A stretch of 64,000 bases of DNA from positions 1,116,001 through 1,180,000 of the forward strand of contig OZ244725.1 in assembly GCA_965219305.1 (NCBI GenBank), in the 5' to 3' direction. Below the pieces are notes generated by a model. The model was not told where the DNA came from, searched no databases, and saw nothing but the letters and a program-made list of their open reading frames with translations. Position 1 is the stretch's first letter. Every line of letters begins with the position of its first letter. Below are positions 1-8,582 of the stretch, in pieces. Origin of the DNA: DATHTS01 sp965219305. GTDB lineage: Bacteria > Acidobacteriota > Blastocatellia > Pyrinomonadales > Pyrinomonadaceae. The position numbers were made by a program, and so were the translations under genes.

Positions 1-844
1 CAAATCCGGCAAGCGCGACGATCTCGCCGACTCCGGCACTTTCCGCCGGTTCGCGCTTCATTCCTTCAAAGACATACATCTCTTTGACGCGAGTTTTGAC
101 GATCGAACCGTCGCGTTTGGCGATGGCAACTTCCTGATTTTTGGCAATTTCGCCCGAAAAGATTCTGCCGATGGCGAGTCTTCCGACAAATGCGTTGTAA
201 TCAATGTTTGCTACGAGCAGTTGCAGCGAATCGTCGCGCAAAGCCTTCGGCGCAGGAATCGTCTCAAGAATTTGATCGAACAGCGGTTTGAGAGTTGTCG
301 AATCGTCCGCCAATTCCTTTTTCGCCACGCCGTCACGCGAGATCGCGTAAAGAACCGGAAAATCAATCTGTTCGTCCGACGCGCCGAGATCAATGAACAG
401 ATCGTAAATTTCGTCTAAAACTTCTTCGGCGCGTTGGTCTTGCCTATCAATTTTATTGACGACCGCAATCGCCGGAAGTTTCAGTTCGAGTGCTTTACGC
501 AAAACGAAACGAGTCTGCGGCAAGCAGCCTTCCGCCGCGTCAACGAGCAGAACGATGCCGTCAACCATTTTCAAGACGCGCTCGACTTCCCCGCCGAAAT
601 CGGCGTGTCCGGGCGTGTCCAAAATATTAATTTTGTAATCACCGTAATGAACCGCCGCGTTTTTCGCCATAATCGTAATGCCGCGCTCGCGTTCCAAATC
701 CATCGAATCCATCACGCGGTCGGCGACTTCTTCGTTGTCGCGGAACGTGCCGGATTGTTTTAACATCGCGTCTACGAGCGTCGTTTTGCCGTGGTCAACG
801 TGAGCTATGATGGCGATATTTCTGATATGTTCTCTGTCAATCAT
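1..844 (-). CDS. typA: Translational GTPase TypA/BipA, N-terminal part (runs off the window)
   Basis: Ribosome-associated GTPase of the EF-G/LepA superfamily, involved in ribosome assembly and stress adaptation. The start is ATG at 844-842, and the translation begins MIDREHIRNIAIIAHVDHGK. The visible 281 residues hold the whole G domain: P-loop AHVDHGKT (about 14-21), switch I with the RERGIT motif, the DTPGH G3 motif and NKID as G4, followed by the start of the domain-II beta barrel. RERGIT together with AHVDHGKTTLVDAML is typical of TypA/BipA rather than EF-G or LepA. The C-terminal half lies beyond base 1. No partner gene is visible upstream; a 207-base AT-rich gap separates it from the divergent cupin gene. 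Confidence 0.93.
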   Translation of the reverse strand, partial: MIDREHIRNIAIIAHVDHGKTTLVDAMLKQSGTFRDNEEVADRVMDSMDLERERGITIMAKNAAVHYGDYKINILDTPGHADFGGEVERVLKMVDGIVLLVDAAEGCLPQTRFVLRKALELKLPAIAVVNKIDRQDQRAEEVLDEIYDLFIDLGASDEQIDFPVLYAISRDGVAKKELADDSTTLKPLFDQILETIPAPKALRDDSLQLLVANIDYNAFVGRLAIGRIFSGEIAKNQEVAIAKRDGSIVKTRVKEMYVFEGMKREPAESAGVGEIVALAGF

Positions 845-917
845 AAATTTATTAAATAATAGTTCTCAAACAAAAACAGTTAGATTATATGTTTAAGCGA
901 GAAAAAGCAACGTCAAA

Positions 918-1022
918 CATTTATCATTTAACATTTATCAATTATCATTTAGATAACATTGGTTATTATTTGACGATGATTTTTGAATTCGTCGGTAAAT
1001 GATAAATGTTCAATGATAAATG
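918..1022. repeat. AT-rich inverted repeat between typA and the cupin gene
   Basis: Arm 1 (918-951) is built of repeats of the form CATTTATCATTTAA. Arm 2 (996-1022) is the near-exact reverse complement of its first 27 bases. The arms are separated by about 45 bases. The repeat could form a long hairpin in the divergent promoter region. It resembles a degenerate miniature repeat, but no ends or target duplication can be assigned. Ends are approximate. Confidence 0.6.
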
Positions 1023-1051
1023 AAATAAACAAGGAGGAATTTTAATAATTT

Positions 1052-1390
1052 ATGGGTGATACATCAGTAGTAAAAGTAACGAGCGAAAACGCGCCGCACG
1101 GCGATATGGGACAGAAATATCTGGCTTCGGGCGTAAATGTTTCGATGCGTATGTGGGAAAGCGAGGAACCGAACGGCGACAAAACCGAACATACGCGCGA
1201 ATATGAAACGGTCGGTTACGTTGTCGAAGGCAAAGCCGAACTTCATCTCGAAGATCAGATGGTTCTGCTCGAAAAGGGCGATTCGTGGGTCGTGCCGAAA
1301 GGCGCGAAACACACTTACAATATTTTAGAAACATTCACCGCCGTCGAAGCGACTTCGCCGCCGGCACACGCTCACGGGCGCGACGAGTAA
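1052..1390 (+). CDS. Small cupin-domain protein
   Basis: A 112-residue single-domain cupin. The core runs from about residue 30 to 105: a histidine in ..KTEHTREYETVGYVVEGKAEL.. opens cupin motif 1, and motif 2 is GDSWVVPKGAKHTY with its histidine. These positions would bind a divalent metal in the conserved barrel. The substrate cannot be inferred. A strong AAGGAGG site lies 14-20 bases before the ATG, and a hairpin terminator follows at 1415-1450, so the gene is probably monocistronic. The C-terminal HAHGRDE tail is histidine-containing. Family call is good; function unknown. Confidence 0.8.
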   Translation: MGDTSVVKVTSENAPHGDMGQKYLASGVNVSMRMWESEEPNGDKTEHTREYETVGYVVEGKAELHLEDQMVLLEKGDSWVVPKGAKHTYNILETFTAVEATSPPAHAHGRDE

Positions 1391-1414
1391 GAAAAAGTAA
1401 AATTAAAAATTAAA

Positions 1415-1450
1415 AAAGCAAAAGTGAATAATTCGCTTTTGCTTTTTTTT
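1415..1450 (+). terminator. Rho-independent terminator of the cupin gene
   Basis: The stem AAAGCAAAAGTGA / TCGCTTTTGCTTT (13 bp with one G-T pair) has a 5-base loop and is followed by a run of T residues. It lies 25 bases after the cupin stop codon. Confidence 0.85.
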
Positions 1451-1541
1451 GTCCGGTGCAACCAAACGGCGAGTTGATGCACAAACTATTTGTAATTACA
1501 AAATAAATAAAAAATACAATTAAATTCAAAACAAATAAATT

Positions 1542-1985
1542 ATGAAGATCATAATTGGGATACTTTTCTGTCTTTTTTTCGCAATAAGTATTTTTGCTCA
1601 AGTAGAAACCGAAAATAAAACAAATGCCGTCGGAGTCGAAGATATAATTCTTTTTAAAGACGACGGCACAGGAAAAAAAGGCGACGAAACGGAAAACTTT
1701 TCAACTTCCGACAAAACACTTCATTGTCAGATTTTGCTCGATTCGGAAAAAGCGGTGACGGTCAAAATGGAAATGGTCGCTGTCGAAGTCAAAGGTGCAA
1801 AAGCGGGAGCGAAAACGGTCGTTATCAGCTACAAAACCAACGGCAAACAAAACGTCGTCAATTTCAATTTCAAGCCGCAGATTGCCTGGAACGCCGGAAA
1901 ATACAAAATAAACGTATTAATTGACGGCAAACAGACGGCGAGTAAAGAATTTGAAATCACCGCGCCGGAAATAAAAAAGAAATGA
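1542..1985 (+). CDS. Small secreted protein of unknown function
   Basis: 147 residues with a clear Sec signal peptide (MKII followed by a hydrophobic stretch, cleavage expected after IFAQ at about residue 20). The mature part is rich in Lys, Glu and Val and has alternating hydrophobic residues consistent with a beta-sandwich (for example VTVKMEMVAVEVKGAK and KYKINVLIDGKQT). No catalytic motif is visible. It is convergent with the GCS2-CBS gene, with only two bases between the stop codons. I do not recognise the family. Confidence 0.7.
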   Translation: MKIIIGILFCLFFAISIFAQVETENKTNAVGVEDIILFKDDGTGKKGDETENFSTSDKTLHCQILLDSEKAVTVKMEMVAVEVKGAKAGAKTVVISYKTNGKQNVVNFNFKPQIAWNAGKYKINVLIDGKQTASKEFEITAPEIKKK

Positions 1986-1987
1986 TT

Positions 1988-3901
1988 TTATTTCTCTCTT
2001 AATCTTTCTTCAAAAAGCCGAGTCGAAACCGTCAGGAAATCGTGCGAAGTCAAAAGACCGACGAGTTTTTTGTTTTGGACCACGGGCAAACAGCCGATTC
2101 CCTTTTCGCGCATCAGCAATAACGCTTTCAGCGACGAAGTTTTCGGCGAGATCGTGATGAGATCGGTTTTCATCACGTCGCGGACGATGAACGATTTCTT
2201 GTCATCTTCTTTTTTCTTTAAGAGAATCGAAAGCAAATCTCTCTGCGTTAAAATTCCGATCAGATTTCCTTTATCGTCCTCGACCGGAATATGTTTCGTG
2301 TGTTTCCACTTCATCAGACTCGCGGCAAGATCAATCACGTCTTCGGGGCGCACGGTGAATAAATCCTTCGCCATAAATTGTTCGACGGTGCGGAAATTGT
2401 CAATCCAATCGGTTGATCTTTCGATCTGCGCCAGTTTCCATTTGTGGACGGGTTTGCCTTCGGTCTGATTTTTCTGGATCGCGGCGGTCAGCGTCCGCAG
2501 TTTGACGTTCGGTTTCGCAACTTTGTCCATATTCGCGTAAGAATCGAGCATCCAACGCGCTCCGGTGCAGTCGTTCTTCACACGCGCTTCGATAATTCCG
2601 AGATATTTTTTGATGTCGGCTTCGTCAATTCCCGCGCTTTGCAGACCTTTTTTCGCCGACGGCAGCAATTTTTTCAGGATCAAATCCTTTGCCGCGAAAC
2701 TTTCGCCGCCGAACCAATTTATCTGAGTTTTCAGACCGGTCTGCGCCGCGTTGTAAAAATTCATCTTCGCGTCGTCAAACGACATAATTTTTGAAACATC
2801 GCCGTATTGTTCCGGCAGATTCGACATCAAACCGAGATAAAACGCCGCATTCGCCATTTCATCGGCGACGGTCGGACCGGCGGGCAAAAATCTCGCTTCG
2901 ACTCGCAGACTCGGTTTTCCGCTCATTACGCCGTAACAAATTCGATTCCAACGCCAGATCGAACCGTTGTGCATCTGCCACGCATCGAGTTTCGGAATAT
3001 TTCCACTTTGCAAAACTTCGACCGAATCTTCTTTGGTTTCCTTTGTCAAAATAAAACGAAAACGCGCGACATCTTCGTGAAACATTTCGAGAATCGAATT
3101 TTTCACCCAACTGTCGCCGAAATGAACGCGCGGCGTTTGACTGCGTTTTTGAAATGTTGGCGAACGCGCATCGGTCGCGTGTTGGAAAAGCGCGATTCTC
3201 GTTTCGTGCCACAGCCGATGACCAAGTAAAAACGGCGAATTTACCGCGCAAGCCAAAACCGGTGCGGCGACGGCTTGCGACCAATTGTATAAATTTCCGA
3301 ATTCTTTTATCTTCGCCTGAAAATGAACCTGAAAGCTGACGTTTGAAAATTCGATAAAAACATTTTGCGTCTGAAAATGAAGTTCGTCCAAACCTTTGAT
3401 ATGAATCAGACGATTTTTTCCGTGAAGTTCGGTCAAAATCCGGTTCATCTCGATATAACGCGGTTCGGGAGTCAGATTTTCGGCGACGTAATCGGATTCT
3501 TTCAAAGTCGGCAAAATTCCCGCCATCAAGATTCCGGCATCGAATTTTTTCGCCGTTTTCCTGATATGTTCGAGAACTTCGTTGAGTTCAACTTCCATCT
3601 TTGCGAAACAATCGCCGGAAAATTGATGCGGCGTTAGATTCGCTTCGAGATTATAAAGTCCGAGTTCCGTCGTTAAACGGTCATCATTAGCCGCTTCGAT
3701 AATTTTCATCGCCAGCGGCGTAGCGTTCATCGAAGAATCAACGACGAACATTTCCTGTTCCGCGCCGATACGCCCGACATTTTCCTCGAAATAATTGTCG
3801 TCAAGCATTTTTTCCAATGCCTGCAAATCGTTAAGAACGGCTTTTGTAAAATTCCGAAGCTGTTCGTTTCCCGTTTCCGTTATAACGTCTTTATCGCCCA
3901 T
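1988..3901 (-). CDS. Glutamate-cysteine ligase-like (GCS2) protein fused to a CBS pair
   Basis: 637 residues from the MGDKDVI start. An in-frame upstream ATG at 3997 would add 32 residues but runs through the probable divergent promoter, so the inner start is preferred. Residues about 1-480 resemble the GCS2/carboxylate-amine ligase fold: the ..GAEQEMFVVD.. strand, LYNLEANLTP, a histidine-rich mid region and RVEARFLPAGPT. Residues about 505-635 are two CBS motifs (FMAKDLFTVRPEDV.. and VRDVMKTDLITISPK..), which usually bind adenine nucleotides and regulate attached enzymes. The arrangement suggests an ATP-dependent ligase gated by energy charge; the actual amide product is unknown. It is divergent from the DksA-like gene at 4026. 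Confidence 0.8.
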   Translation of the reverse strand: MGDKDVITETGNEQLRNFTKAVLNDLQALEKMLDDNYFEENVGRIGAEQEMFVVDSSMNATPLAMKIIEAANDDRLTTELGLYNLEANLTPHQFSGDCFAKMEVELNEVLEHIRKTAKKFDAGILMAGILPTLKESDYVAENLTPEPRYIEMNRILTELHGKNRLIHIKGLDELHFQTQNVFIEFSNVSFQVHFQAKIKEFGNLYNWSQAVAAPVLACAVNSPFLLGHRLWHETRIALFQHATDARSPTFQKRSQTPRVHFGDSWVKNSILEMFHEDVARFRFILTKETKEDSVEVLQSGNIPKLDAWQMHNGSIWRWNRICYGVMSGKPSLRVEARFLPAGPTVADEMANAAFYLGLMSNLPEQYGDVSKIMSFDDAKMNFYNAAQTGLKTQINWFGGESFAAKDLILKKLLPSAKKGLQSAGIDEADIKKYLGIIEARVKNDCTGARWMLDSYANMDKVAKPNVKLRTLTAAIQKNQTEGKPVHKWKLAQIERSTDWIDNFRTVEQFMAKDLFTVRPEDVIDLAASLMKWKHTKHIPVEDDKGNLIGILTQRDLLSILLKKKEDDKKSFIVRDVMKTDLITISPKTSSLKALLLMREKGIGCLPVVQNKKLVGLLTSHDFLTVSTRLFEERLREK

Positions 3902-4025
3902 AAATTCTTGTTTTACATCATAACTTGACTTCGACGTTTTACAAAACAAAATAAGTAGGCAAATTTCGCGGTTTTGTAAATTAAAGCTATAATTCAAACA
4001 AATTTAACGGTTTGAAGAAAAAATT

Positions 4026-4250
4026 ATGACGGAAATAAAATTTACGAAAGAACAACTTGAAAAACGACTCGACGCAATCCGCGAACAACTGAAAAAGGTA
4101 AATTCCGCCGAGAGAATCGAACTCGATAACGATATGGAAGATCAAGCGATTCAGGTCGAACAATCCGAAGTCGCGGTGACGATGGAGAAAAATTTACAGA
4201 CGGAAATGACAATGATCGAAGAAAAACTTCGTGAAATGAACGACGAATAA
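4026..4250 (+). CDS. DksA/TraR-like coiled coil lacking the zinc finger
   Basis: 74 residues, strongly charged and predicted to be two antiparallel helices (KEQLEKRLDAIREQLKKV.. and EKNLQTEMTMIEEKLREM). The linker contains DMEDQAIQVEQSEV, which matches the pattern D-x-E-D-Q-A at the coiled-coil tip of DksA/TraR proteins that reach into the RNA polymerase secondary channel. The four-cysteine zinc finger that normally follows is absent; the frame stops after EKLREMNDE, and no zinc-finger coding is seen downstream. This is either a minimal RNA-polymerase-channel protein or a truncated paralog. The 308 bases that follow hold a palindromic repeat and a terminator, no gene. Confidence 0.6.
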   Translation: MTEIKFTKEQLEKRLDAIREQLKKVNSAERIELDNDMEDQAIQVEQSEVAVTMEKNLQTEMTMIEEKLREMNDE

Positions 4251-4284
4251 TGTTACTTAACATCAGTTCGACATAAGATTTTTA

Positions 4285-4370
4285 GCCCACGAAATACACG
4301 AAAGAAACGAAGTTTAAGATAAAAAGCTTTTTAATTTTCTTTTTTCGTCATTTTTGTGTGTTTCGCGGGC
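4285..4370. repeat. Long imperfect palindrome in an intergenic region
   Basis: The left arm (4285-4303, beginning GCCCACGAAATACACGAAA) and the right arm (4351-4370, ending TGTGTTTCGCGGGC) are near reverse complements, with an AT-rich centre. It lies between the stop at 4250 and the terminator at 4438. It looks like a dispersed palindromic element of the GCGAAACACACGAAA type and carries no coding capacity. Confidence 0.6.
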
Positions 4371-4437
4371 AAATTTCCACTTTCCTAAATTTAATTTTCT
4401 TGTATCGAATTTACGTTAACTTATAAAATAAATTTCG

Positions 4438-4475
4438 AGGTCTGATGAAAAAAATTTTCGTCAGACCTTTTTTTT
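4438..4475 (+). terminator. Rho-independent terminator
   Basis: The arms AGGTCTGATGAAAA and TTTTCGTCAGACCT pair over 14 bp with one G-T, and a run of eight T residues follows. It ends the transcript of the gene at 4026 about 190 bases beyond its stop codon. Confidence 0.85.
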
Positions 4476-4558
4476 GTGTCACATAATTATTTTCTGCGGT
4501 GTTTATTTTATGAAACCGCAATTTTGCGATCAAATTCAAATTATTTAGGAGAAAATTT

Positions 4559-5374
4559 ATGATTTTAGGAAATATTTATTTTTATACGGCACTTTTAGTC
4601 GCGGCGATATTTTGCTCGGCAGTAGGAACTTCAGCTCAGAATAAAAAAGGTTATGACGAAAATTTTTGTTCGGATAACTGGTCGGGAGACGGGAAAATCA
4701 GTTTTACGGACAGACGTGAATTGAATTTGCCTTTCAGAAACACTTTAGAAGTTGACGGAGACCGAAACGGCGGCATCAGCATTCGCGGCGAAAATCGAAA
4801 TGATATTTCGATCCGCGCCTGCGTCACGGCGTGGGACAAATCCGAATCCGCCGCACAAAATGCGGCGAAAAGAATCAACATCAGCACGAATTCCGTCATA
4901 AAGGCGGAAAACGGCGGCGATAATTGGTCGGTTTCTTACCAAATCGTTGTTCCGCAAAATATCAATCTAAAATTAACGGCAAACAACGGCGGAATTTCGA
5001 TTAATTCGGTTGAGGGAACAATAGAATTTTTCACGAAAAATGGCGGTGTTCATTTGCAGGATTTAGCGGGAAACGTCAGCGGCAGAACTCAAAACGGCGG
5101 AGTTTCGATCAAACTTTCGGGAAATACCTGGACAGGAAACGGTCTCGATGTCGAAACAAAAAACGGCGGTGTAAATCTTTCAATGTCGCAAAATTATGCG
5201 GCGAATATCGAAACGGGAACGACCAACGGCGGTTTCAAAAGCGAATTCAGCGAACTTCAACCGGAAAACAAAAAAAGTTGGGGGAAAAGACAAATTTCCA
5301 CGAATTTGAACGGCGGCGGCGCACCGATTCGCGTTGTTACGACGAACGGCGGAATAAGAATTGATTCGTTCTAA
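4559..5374 (+). CDS. Secreted DUF4097-like repeat protein
   Basis: 271 residues with an N-terminal hydrophobic signal (about 1-27, ending GTSAQ). The mature part is built of short beta-strand repeats punctuated by NGG, e.g. RNGGISIRG, NNGGISINS, KNGGVHLQD, QNGGVSIKL, KNGGVNLSM, TNGGFKSEF and TNGGIRIDSF, spaced about 18-25 residues apart. This pattern is typical of DUF4097-type putative adhesins that fold as a beta-helix. A ribosome binding site (AGGAG) lies just before the ATG. A shared hairpin at 5394-5433 separates it from the convergent gene. Probably cell-surface or periplasmic; no enzymatic motif. Confidence 0.75.
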   Translation: MILGNIYFYTALLVAAIFCSAVGTSAQNKKGYDENFCSDNWSGDGKISFTDRRELNLPFRNTLEVDGDRNGGISIRGENRNDISIRACVTAWDKSESAAQNAAKRINISTNSVIKAENGGDNWSVSYQIVVPQNINLKLTANNGGISINSVEGTIEFFTKNGGVHLQDLAGNVSGRTQNGGVSIKLSGNTWTGNGLDVETKNGGVNLSMSQNYAANIETGTTNGGFKSEFSELQPENKKSWGKRQISTNLNGGGAPIRVVTTNGGIRIDSF

Positions 5375-5393
5375 AAACCGAATTTGTTAAATC

Positions 5394-5433
5394 AAAAGCG
5401 CGTTTCGGCAAATATCCGCAACGCGCTTTTTTT
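5394..5433. terminator. Bidirectional hairpin terminator
   Basis: AAAAGCGCGTT pairs with AACGCGCTTTT, with A and T tracts on the two sides. It lies between convergent genes ending at 5374 and 5453. Confidence 0.8.
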
Positions 5434-5452
5434 GCTCGAAATCAAATGCAAA

Positions 5453-5806
5453 TCAATGCAATTTGCCGTTAACCAATTCGATTTTCTGAAATAAAGGTTT
5501 AGAAGGCGACCAAAATTCCGCAAGTAGAAACCATTGTAACCCGCCCAAAGTGAGTAACAAAAATGTGTTCAGATAAATTCCCTCGCCGGAAAACGGACTC
5601 ATTCCAAGAAAATGATTTGCCGCGATAAAAACCGGAATCGCAAAAAGACTGCACGGTGCAGACAATATCAGCGCGAGAATATTTATTCCGATTATCGTAT
5701 ATTGCAGGCTTTCCGGCGCGTATCCGAACCAGTGAAAACCGAGCAAAATCGTTGACAAAAAAGTAACCGCCATCCAGATGTTTTTTAGATTGTTTTTTAT
5801 TTTCAT
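5453..5806 (-). CDS. Small integral membrane protein
   Basis: 117 residues from ATG at 5806, which has AAGGAGA seven bases upstream. An alternative start at 5908 overlaps the stop of the preceding gene as ATGA and would add 34 hydrophilic residues, so translational coupling is possible. About four hydrophobic segments follow one another (IWMAVTFLSTILLGF.., YTIIGINILALILSA, SLFAIPVFIAANHF and TFLLLTLGGLQWFLL). Downstream of the PD40 sensor-regulator and probably in its operon. Function not recognised. Confidence 0.65.
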   Translation of the reverse strand: MKIKNNLKNIWMAVTFLSTILLGFHWFGYAPESLQYTIIGINILALILSAPCSLFAIPVFIAANHFLGMSPFSGEGIYLNTFLLLTLGGLQWFLLAEFWSPSKPLFQKIELVNGKLH

Positions 5807-5904
5807 ATTTTTTTTCTCCTTGAAACTGTCTGTTTTTTTAGACACCATTCCGTAGAATTTGTTCTCGGTCTTTTTAATTTGAAAATAAAAATCTGCTTTG
5901 ATGG

Positions 5905-8112
5905 TCATTCTTCGCTGATTTTCGCCAGCATAATTTCGGCGGTTGTCTGATCTTGTCTGGCGTAGAGAATTCTTTTGCCGTCGTTTGAAACCGACAAATT
6001 CGAGTAATATGTCAGCGGCGGTTTATTAACGGAAACAATTTTTTTGGTTTGTTTCGTTGTGAAATCGTAAAATTTTATGTCGAGCGGAATTTGCGGCAAA
6101 AACGACGTAAAATAAATCCCGTCCGGCGTTACCGACCACGAACGCCATCCGCCAACTTCCGATAAATCGTGAATCGGTTGTTCATCTTCACCTTTGGTTG
6201 TAACGCTCCACAGACCCATTTTTCCAATTGATTTTGAATAAATTATCGTTTTGTTATCAGGTGCGGCGAACATTTCGAACGCACCGTTTTTTGTAATTTG
6301 TGTAGCTGGACCGCCATTGACGGGCATTTTCCAGATTTGTGCGCTGCCCGAACGATTCGACAGAAAAAATATCGAATTTCCGTCCGCGCTCCAAGCCGGC
6401 AGAGAGTTATTACCGGCATTTTCGGTCAAACGACGCGGCGCGCCGCCGTTTACCGAAATAATGTAAATGTCGCTTCCTTCAGCGTATTGCGCGTCGTATA
6501 GGACGAATTTTCCGTCCGGCGAAAAGCGCGGACTTCCTGCCGAATTTTGAGAATCGGTTATTTGTTTTTGATTTTTCCCGTCCGCATCGGCGATCCAAAT
6601 TTCGTAATTTCCGGTGCGTTCGGAAGCGAAAACGATCTGCGAGCTGTCGGGCGAAAATTGCGGGCTGTGATCGGCGCGTGTCGAACGAATTATCGGATGA
6701 GATTTGCTTTCCGCGTCAATTTCCCAGATATTTTCGTCGGCTGTTTCTTCGACAAAGGCAATCATTTTTGAGTCGGGCGAAACCGAAAGACCGTCGGGAT
6801 TTTTGCTTCCCGTCGGAATCATTCGAGGTGCGTCTTTTTCATCTACGGAAATTTGCCACAAATTCAATTGCCCGACCGAGCGAAAAGATGTGAAAAACAG
6901 ATGTTGATTATCTTTGCTCCAATCCAAACTGTAAATTCTCGTATCATCGAAAGTGATTTGACGCGGTTCGCCGCCTTTTGCGGAAACGACGAAAATTTCG
7001 CGGCGAAAACTCCCGAAATACCGGATAAAAGCGAGATTTTCGCCGTCCGGGGAAAATCTCGGCGAAAGATCAACGCCCGGATTTTCGGGTTTTGTAATCT
7101 GAGTTTTCTCGCCGTTTGCCAGATTTATGAAGAAAATTCCGGCATCGTTTTTTGATAGATCGAGATTCGCGGCAGCGAGAAATTTCCCGTCGGGCGAAAA
7201 TGAAATACTTACGTAACTCGCCTGTTCATAAATTTTACGTTCCGCACCGCCGAGCGCGGGAATTAGAATTATTTCGTTATGATCCGGGAAATTTCTGACA
7301 AAAGCGATTGATTTTCCGTCCGGCGAATAGACGGGATTTATTTCGTCTTCGGCGGTTTCGGTTAAACGAACGGGTTCACCCGCGCCGACGAGTTTGATGT
7401 AAATATCGAGACTCGCGTTTTCGTTTCCGTTGTCCCAGGCGTAAACGATTGATTTTCCGTCCGGCGAAAATGAAGGCGAAATTTCGCGTCCGGGCAAACC
7501 GGAAAAAGGAACGATTTTCGTCGCAAGAATAACGTTTGATTGATTTTTATTAATAAACGCCTGGTATGTTAAGAATCCGGCAACGGCAAAAATTAAAATC
7601 ACGGGAATTATCCAATACTGTGAAATTACTTTTCTTTTTTGTGTGCCGGGTAAAAATTTCTGTTTTGAAATTTCCCGGATTTCCCCGTCAACGATTGAAA
7701 CTTCATTGTTCGCAGATGAAGGAATAATCTCGATCGTTTCCTCGACGTGTATTTCCTGAACGATCTGTTCTTCGACGTAAATCCCGGCGTTTTCGCTGAA
7801 TTTTATTTCAGGTAAAAATTTGTAACCGAGTTTCGGAACGGTTTCTATAAATTTCGCAGCGTTTTCGTCATTGGCGGATAATTTTTTTCTGAGCCACGAA
7901 ATATTGCGCGTCAGTGTTGCTTCTTCGACAAACGTATCTTTCCAAACCGCGTCGAGCAATTCGTCTTTTTCAACGACGCGCCCGGCATTTTCGATCAGCA
8001 ATAAAAGCACACCAAATTCCTTCGGCGTGAGTGAAATAACTTCATCACCGCGCATCAAACGGTGTTTTTTGATGTCTAAACGAAACGACGCAAATTCGTA
8101 AAACTCTTTCAT
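5905..8112 (-). CDS. Winged-helix regulator fused to a TM helix and PD40 beta-propeller
   Basis: 735 residues. About 1-100 is an OmpR/CadC-type winged helix (RGDEVISLTPKEFGVLLLL.., ..DTFVEEATLTRNISWLRKKL). A single membrane span lies near 170-190 (YWIIPVILIFAVAGFLTYQAF). From about 200 onward come repeated PD40/TolB blades with the motif SPDGKSIVYAW, SPDGKSIAFVR, SPDGKFLAAAN and similar, about nine to ten in all. The layout places the DNA-binding domain in the cytoplasm and a propeller sensor outside, a form abundant in Acidobacteriota. Ligand and targets are unknown. It may control the small membrane gene it overlaps. Confidence 0.88.
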   Translation of the reverse strand: MKEFYEFASFRLDIKKHRLMRGDEVISLTPKEFGVLLLLIENAGRVVEKDELLDAVWKDTFVEEATLTRNISWLRKKLSANDENAAKFIETVPKLGYKFLPEIKFSENAGIYVEEQIVQEIHVEETIEIIPSSANNEVSIVDGEIREISKQKFLPGTQKRKVISQYWIIPVILIFAVAGFLTYQAFINKNQSNVILATKIVPFSGLPGREISPSFSPDGKSIVYAWDNGNENASLDIYIKLVGAGEPVRLTETAEDEINPVYSPDGKSIAFVRNFPDHNEIILIPALGGAERKIYEQASYVSISFSPDGKFLAAANLDLSKNDAGIFFINLANGEKTQITKPENPGVDLSPRFSPDGENLAFIRYFGSFRREIFVVSAKGGEPRQITFDDTRIYSLDWSKDNQHLFFTSFRSVGQLNLWQISVDEKDAPRMIPTGSKNPDGLSVSPDSKMIAFVEETADENIWEIDAESKSHPIIRSTRADHSPQFSPDSSQIVFASERTGNYEIWIADADGKNQKQITDSQNSAGSPRFSPDGKFVLYDAQYAEGSDIYIISVNGGAPRRLTENAGNNSLPAWSADGNSIFFLSNRSGSAQIWKMPVNGGPATQITKNGAFEMFAAPDNKTIIYSKSIGKMGLWSVTTKGEDEQPIHDLSEVGGWRSWSVTPDGIYFTSFLPQIPLDIKFYDFTTKQTKKIVSVNKPPLTYYSNLSVSNDGKRILYARQDQTTAEIMLAKISEE

Positions 8113-8228
8113 TTGCTTGTTTTAAATAATATCCGAAATTTTATCCGGACTTTTTTAAGAGGTTGGATTAAATTTTAGCAGACCGAACCGATAAGCGTTC
8201 GGACTGTTTTTAGTTTAACCGAAAACAA

Positions 8229-8504
8229 ATGAAAATTATACGCAGGACGAATATTTTTATCAAAACCAAGCGAAAATTTATCGTCAGTAATCAAACTCTG
8301 CCCGAAATTATTTGCTGCGAAGAATGTGTCGAACAGATGATCACGGCACAAGCATCAGCCGATTTTTTCGGTGTCAGCAGCCGGAAAATTTATCATCTGA
8401 TTGATAAGGAAAAAATTCATTTTGTCGAAACCGAAGCAAATCAAATTTACGTTTGTCCCGCTTCTGTCAAAAAAATTTTAGAATCGCCCGAAACATCGGC
8501 TTAA
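8229..8504 (+). CDS. Small helix-turn-helix (excisionase/MerR-like) protein
   Basis: 91 residues. The section QMITAQASADFFGVSSRKIYHLIDKEKIHFVET has the layout of the short DNA-binding domain of AlpA/excisionase-type proteins: helix-turn-helix (SADFFGVSSRKIYHLI) followed by a wing with a VETE-type strand. A CCEECVEQM sequence precedes it. It is divergent from the PD40 regulator (116-base gap) and just upstream of the metalloprotease gene, so it could regulate either. No phage genes are nearby. Confidence 0.6.
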   Translation: MKIIRRTNIFIKTKRKFIVSNQTLPEIICCEECVEQMITAQASADFFGVSSRKIYHLIDKEKIHFVETEANQIYVCPASVKKILESPETSA

Positions 8505-8582
8505 TTTCAGTAGTTTAGTGAGTTTGGTTACAAACTGCGTTACATTTATTGCAATTAAAATTACAGGAGTAAAAATATTATA

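Noticed and set aside
3902..3997. Upstream extension of the GCS2-CBS gene
   Set aside because: The added 32 residues are unlike the family and cover the likely divergent promoter.
4780..5374. DNA-level tandem repeats from repeated AACGGCGG
   Set aside because: They reflect the protein NGG repeats of the DUF4097-like gene at uneven spacing, not a DNA repeat array.
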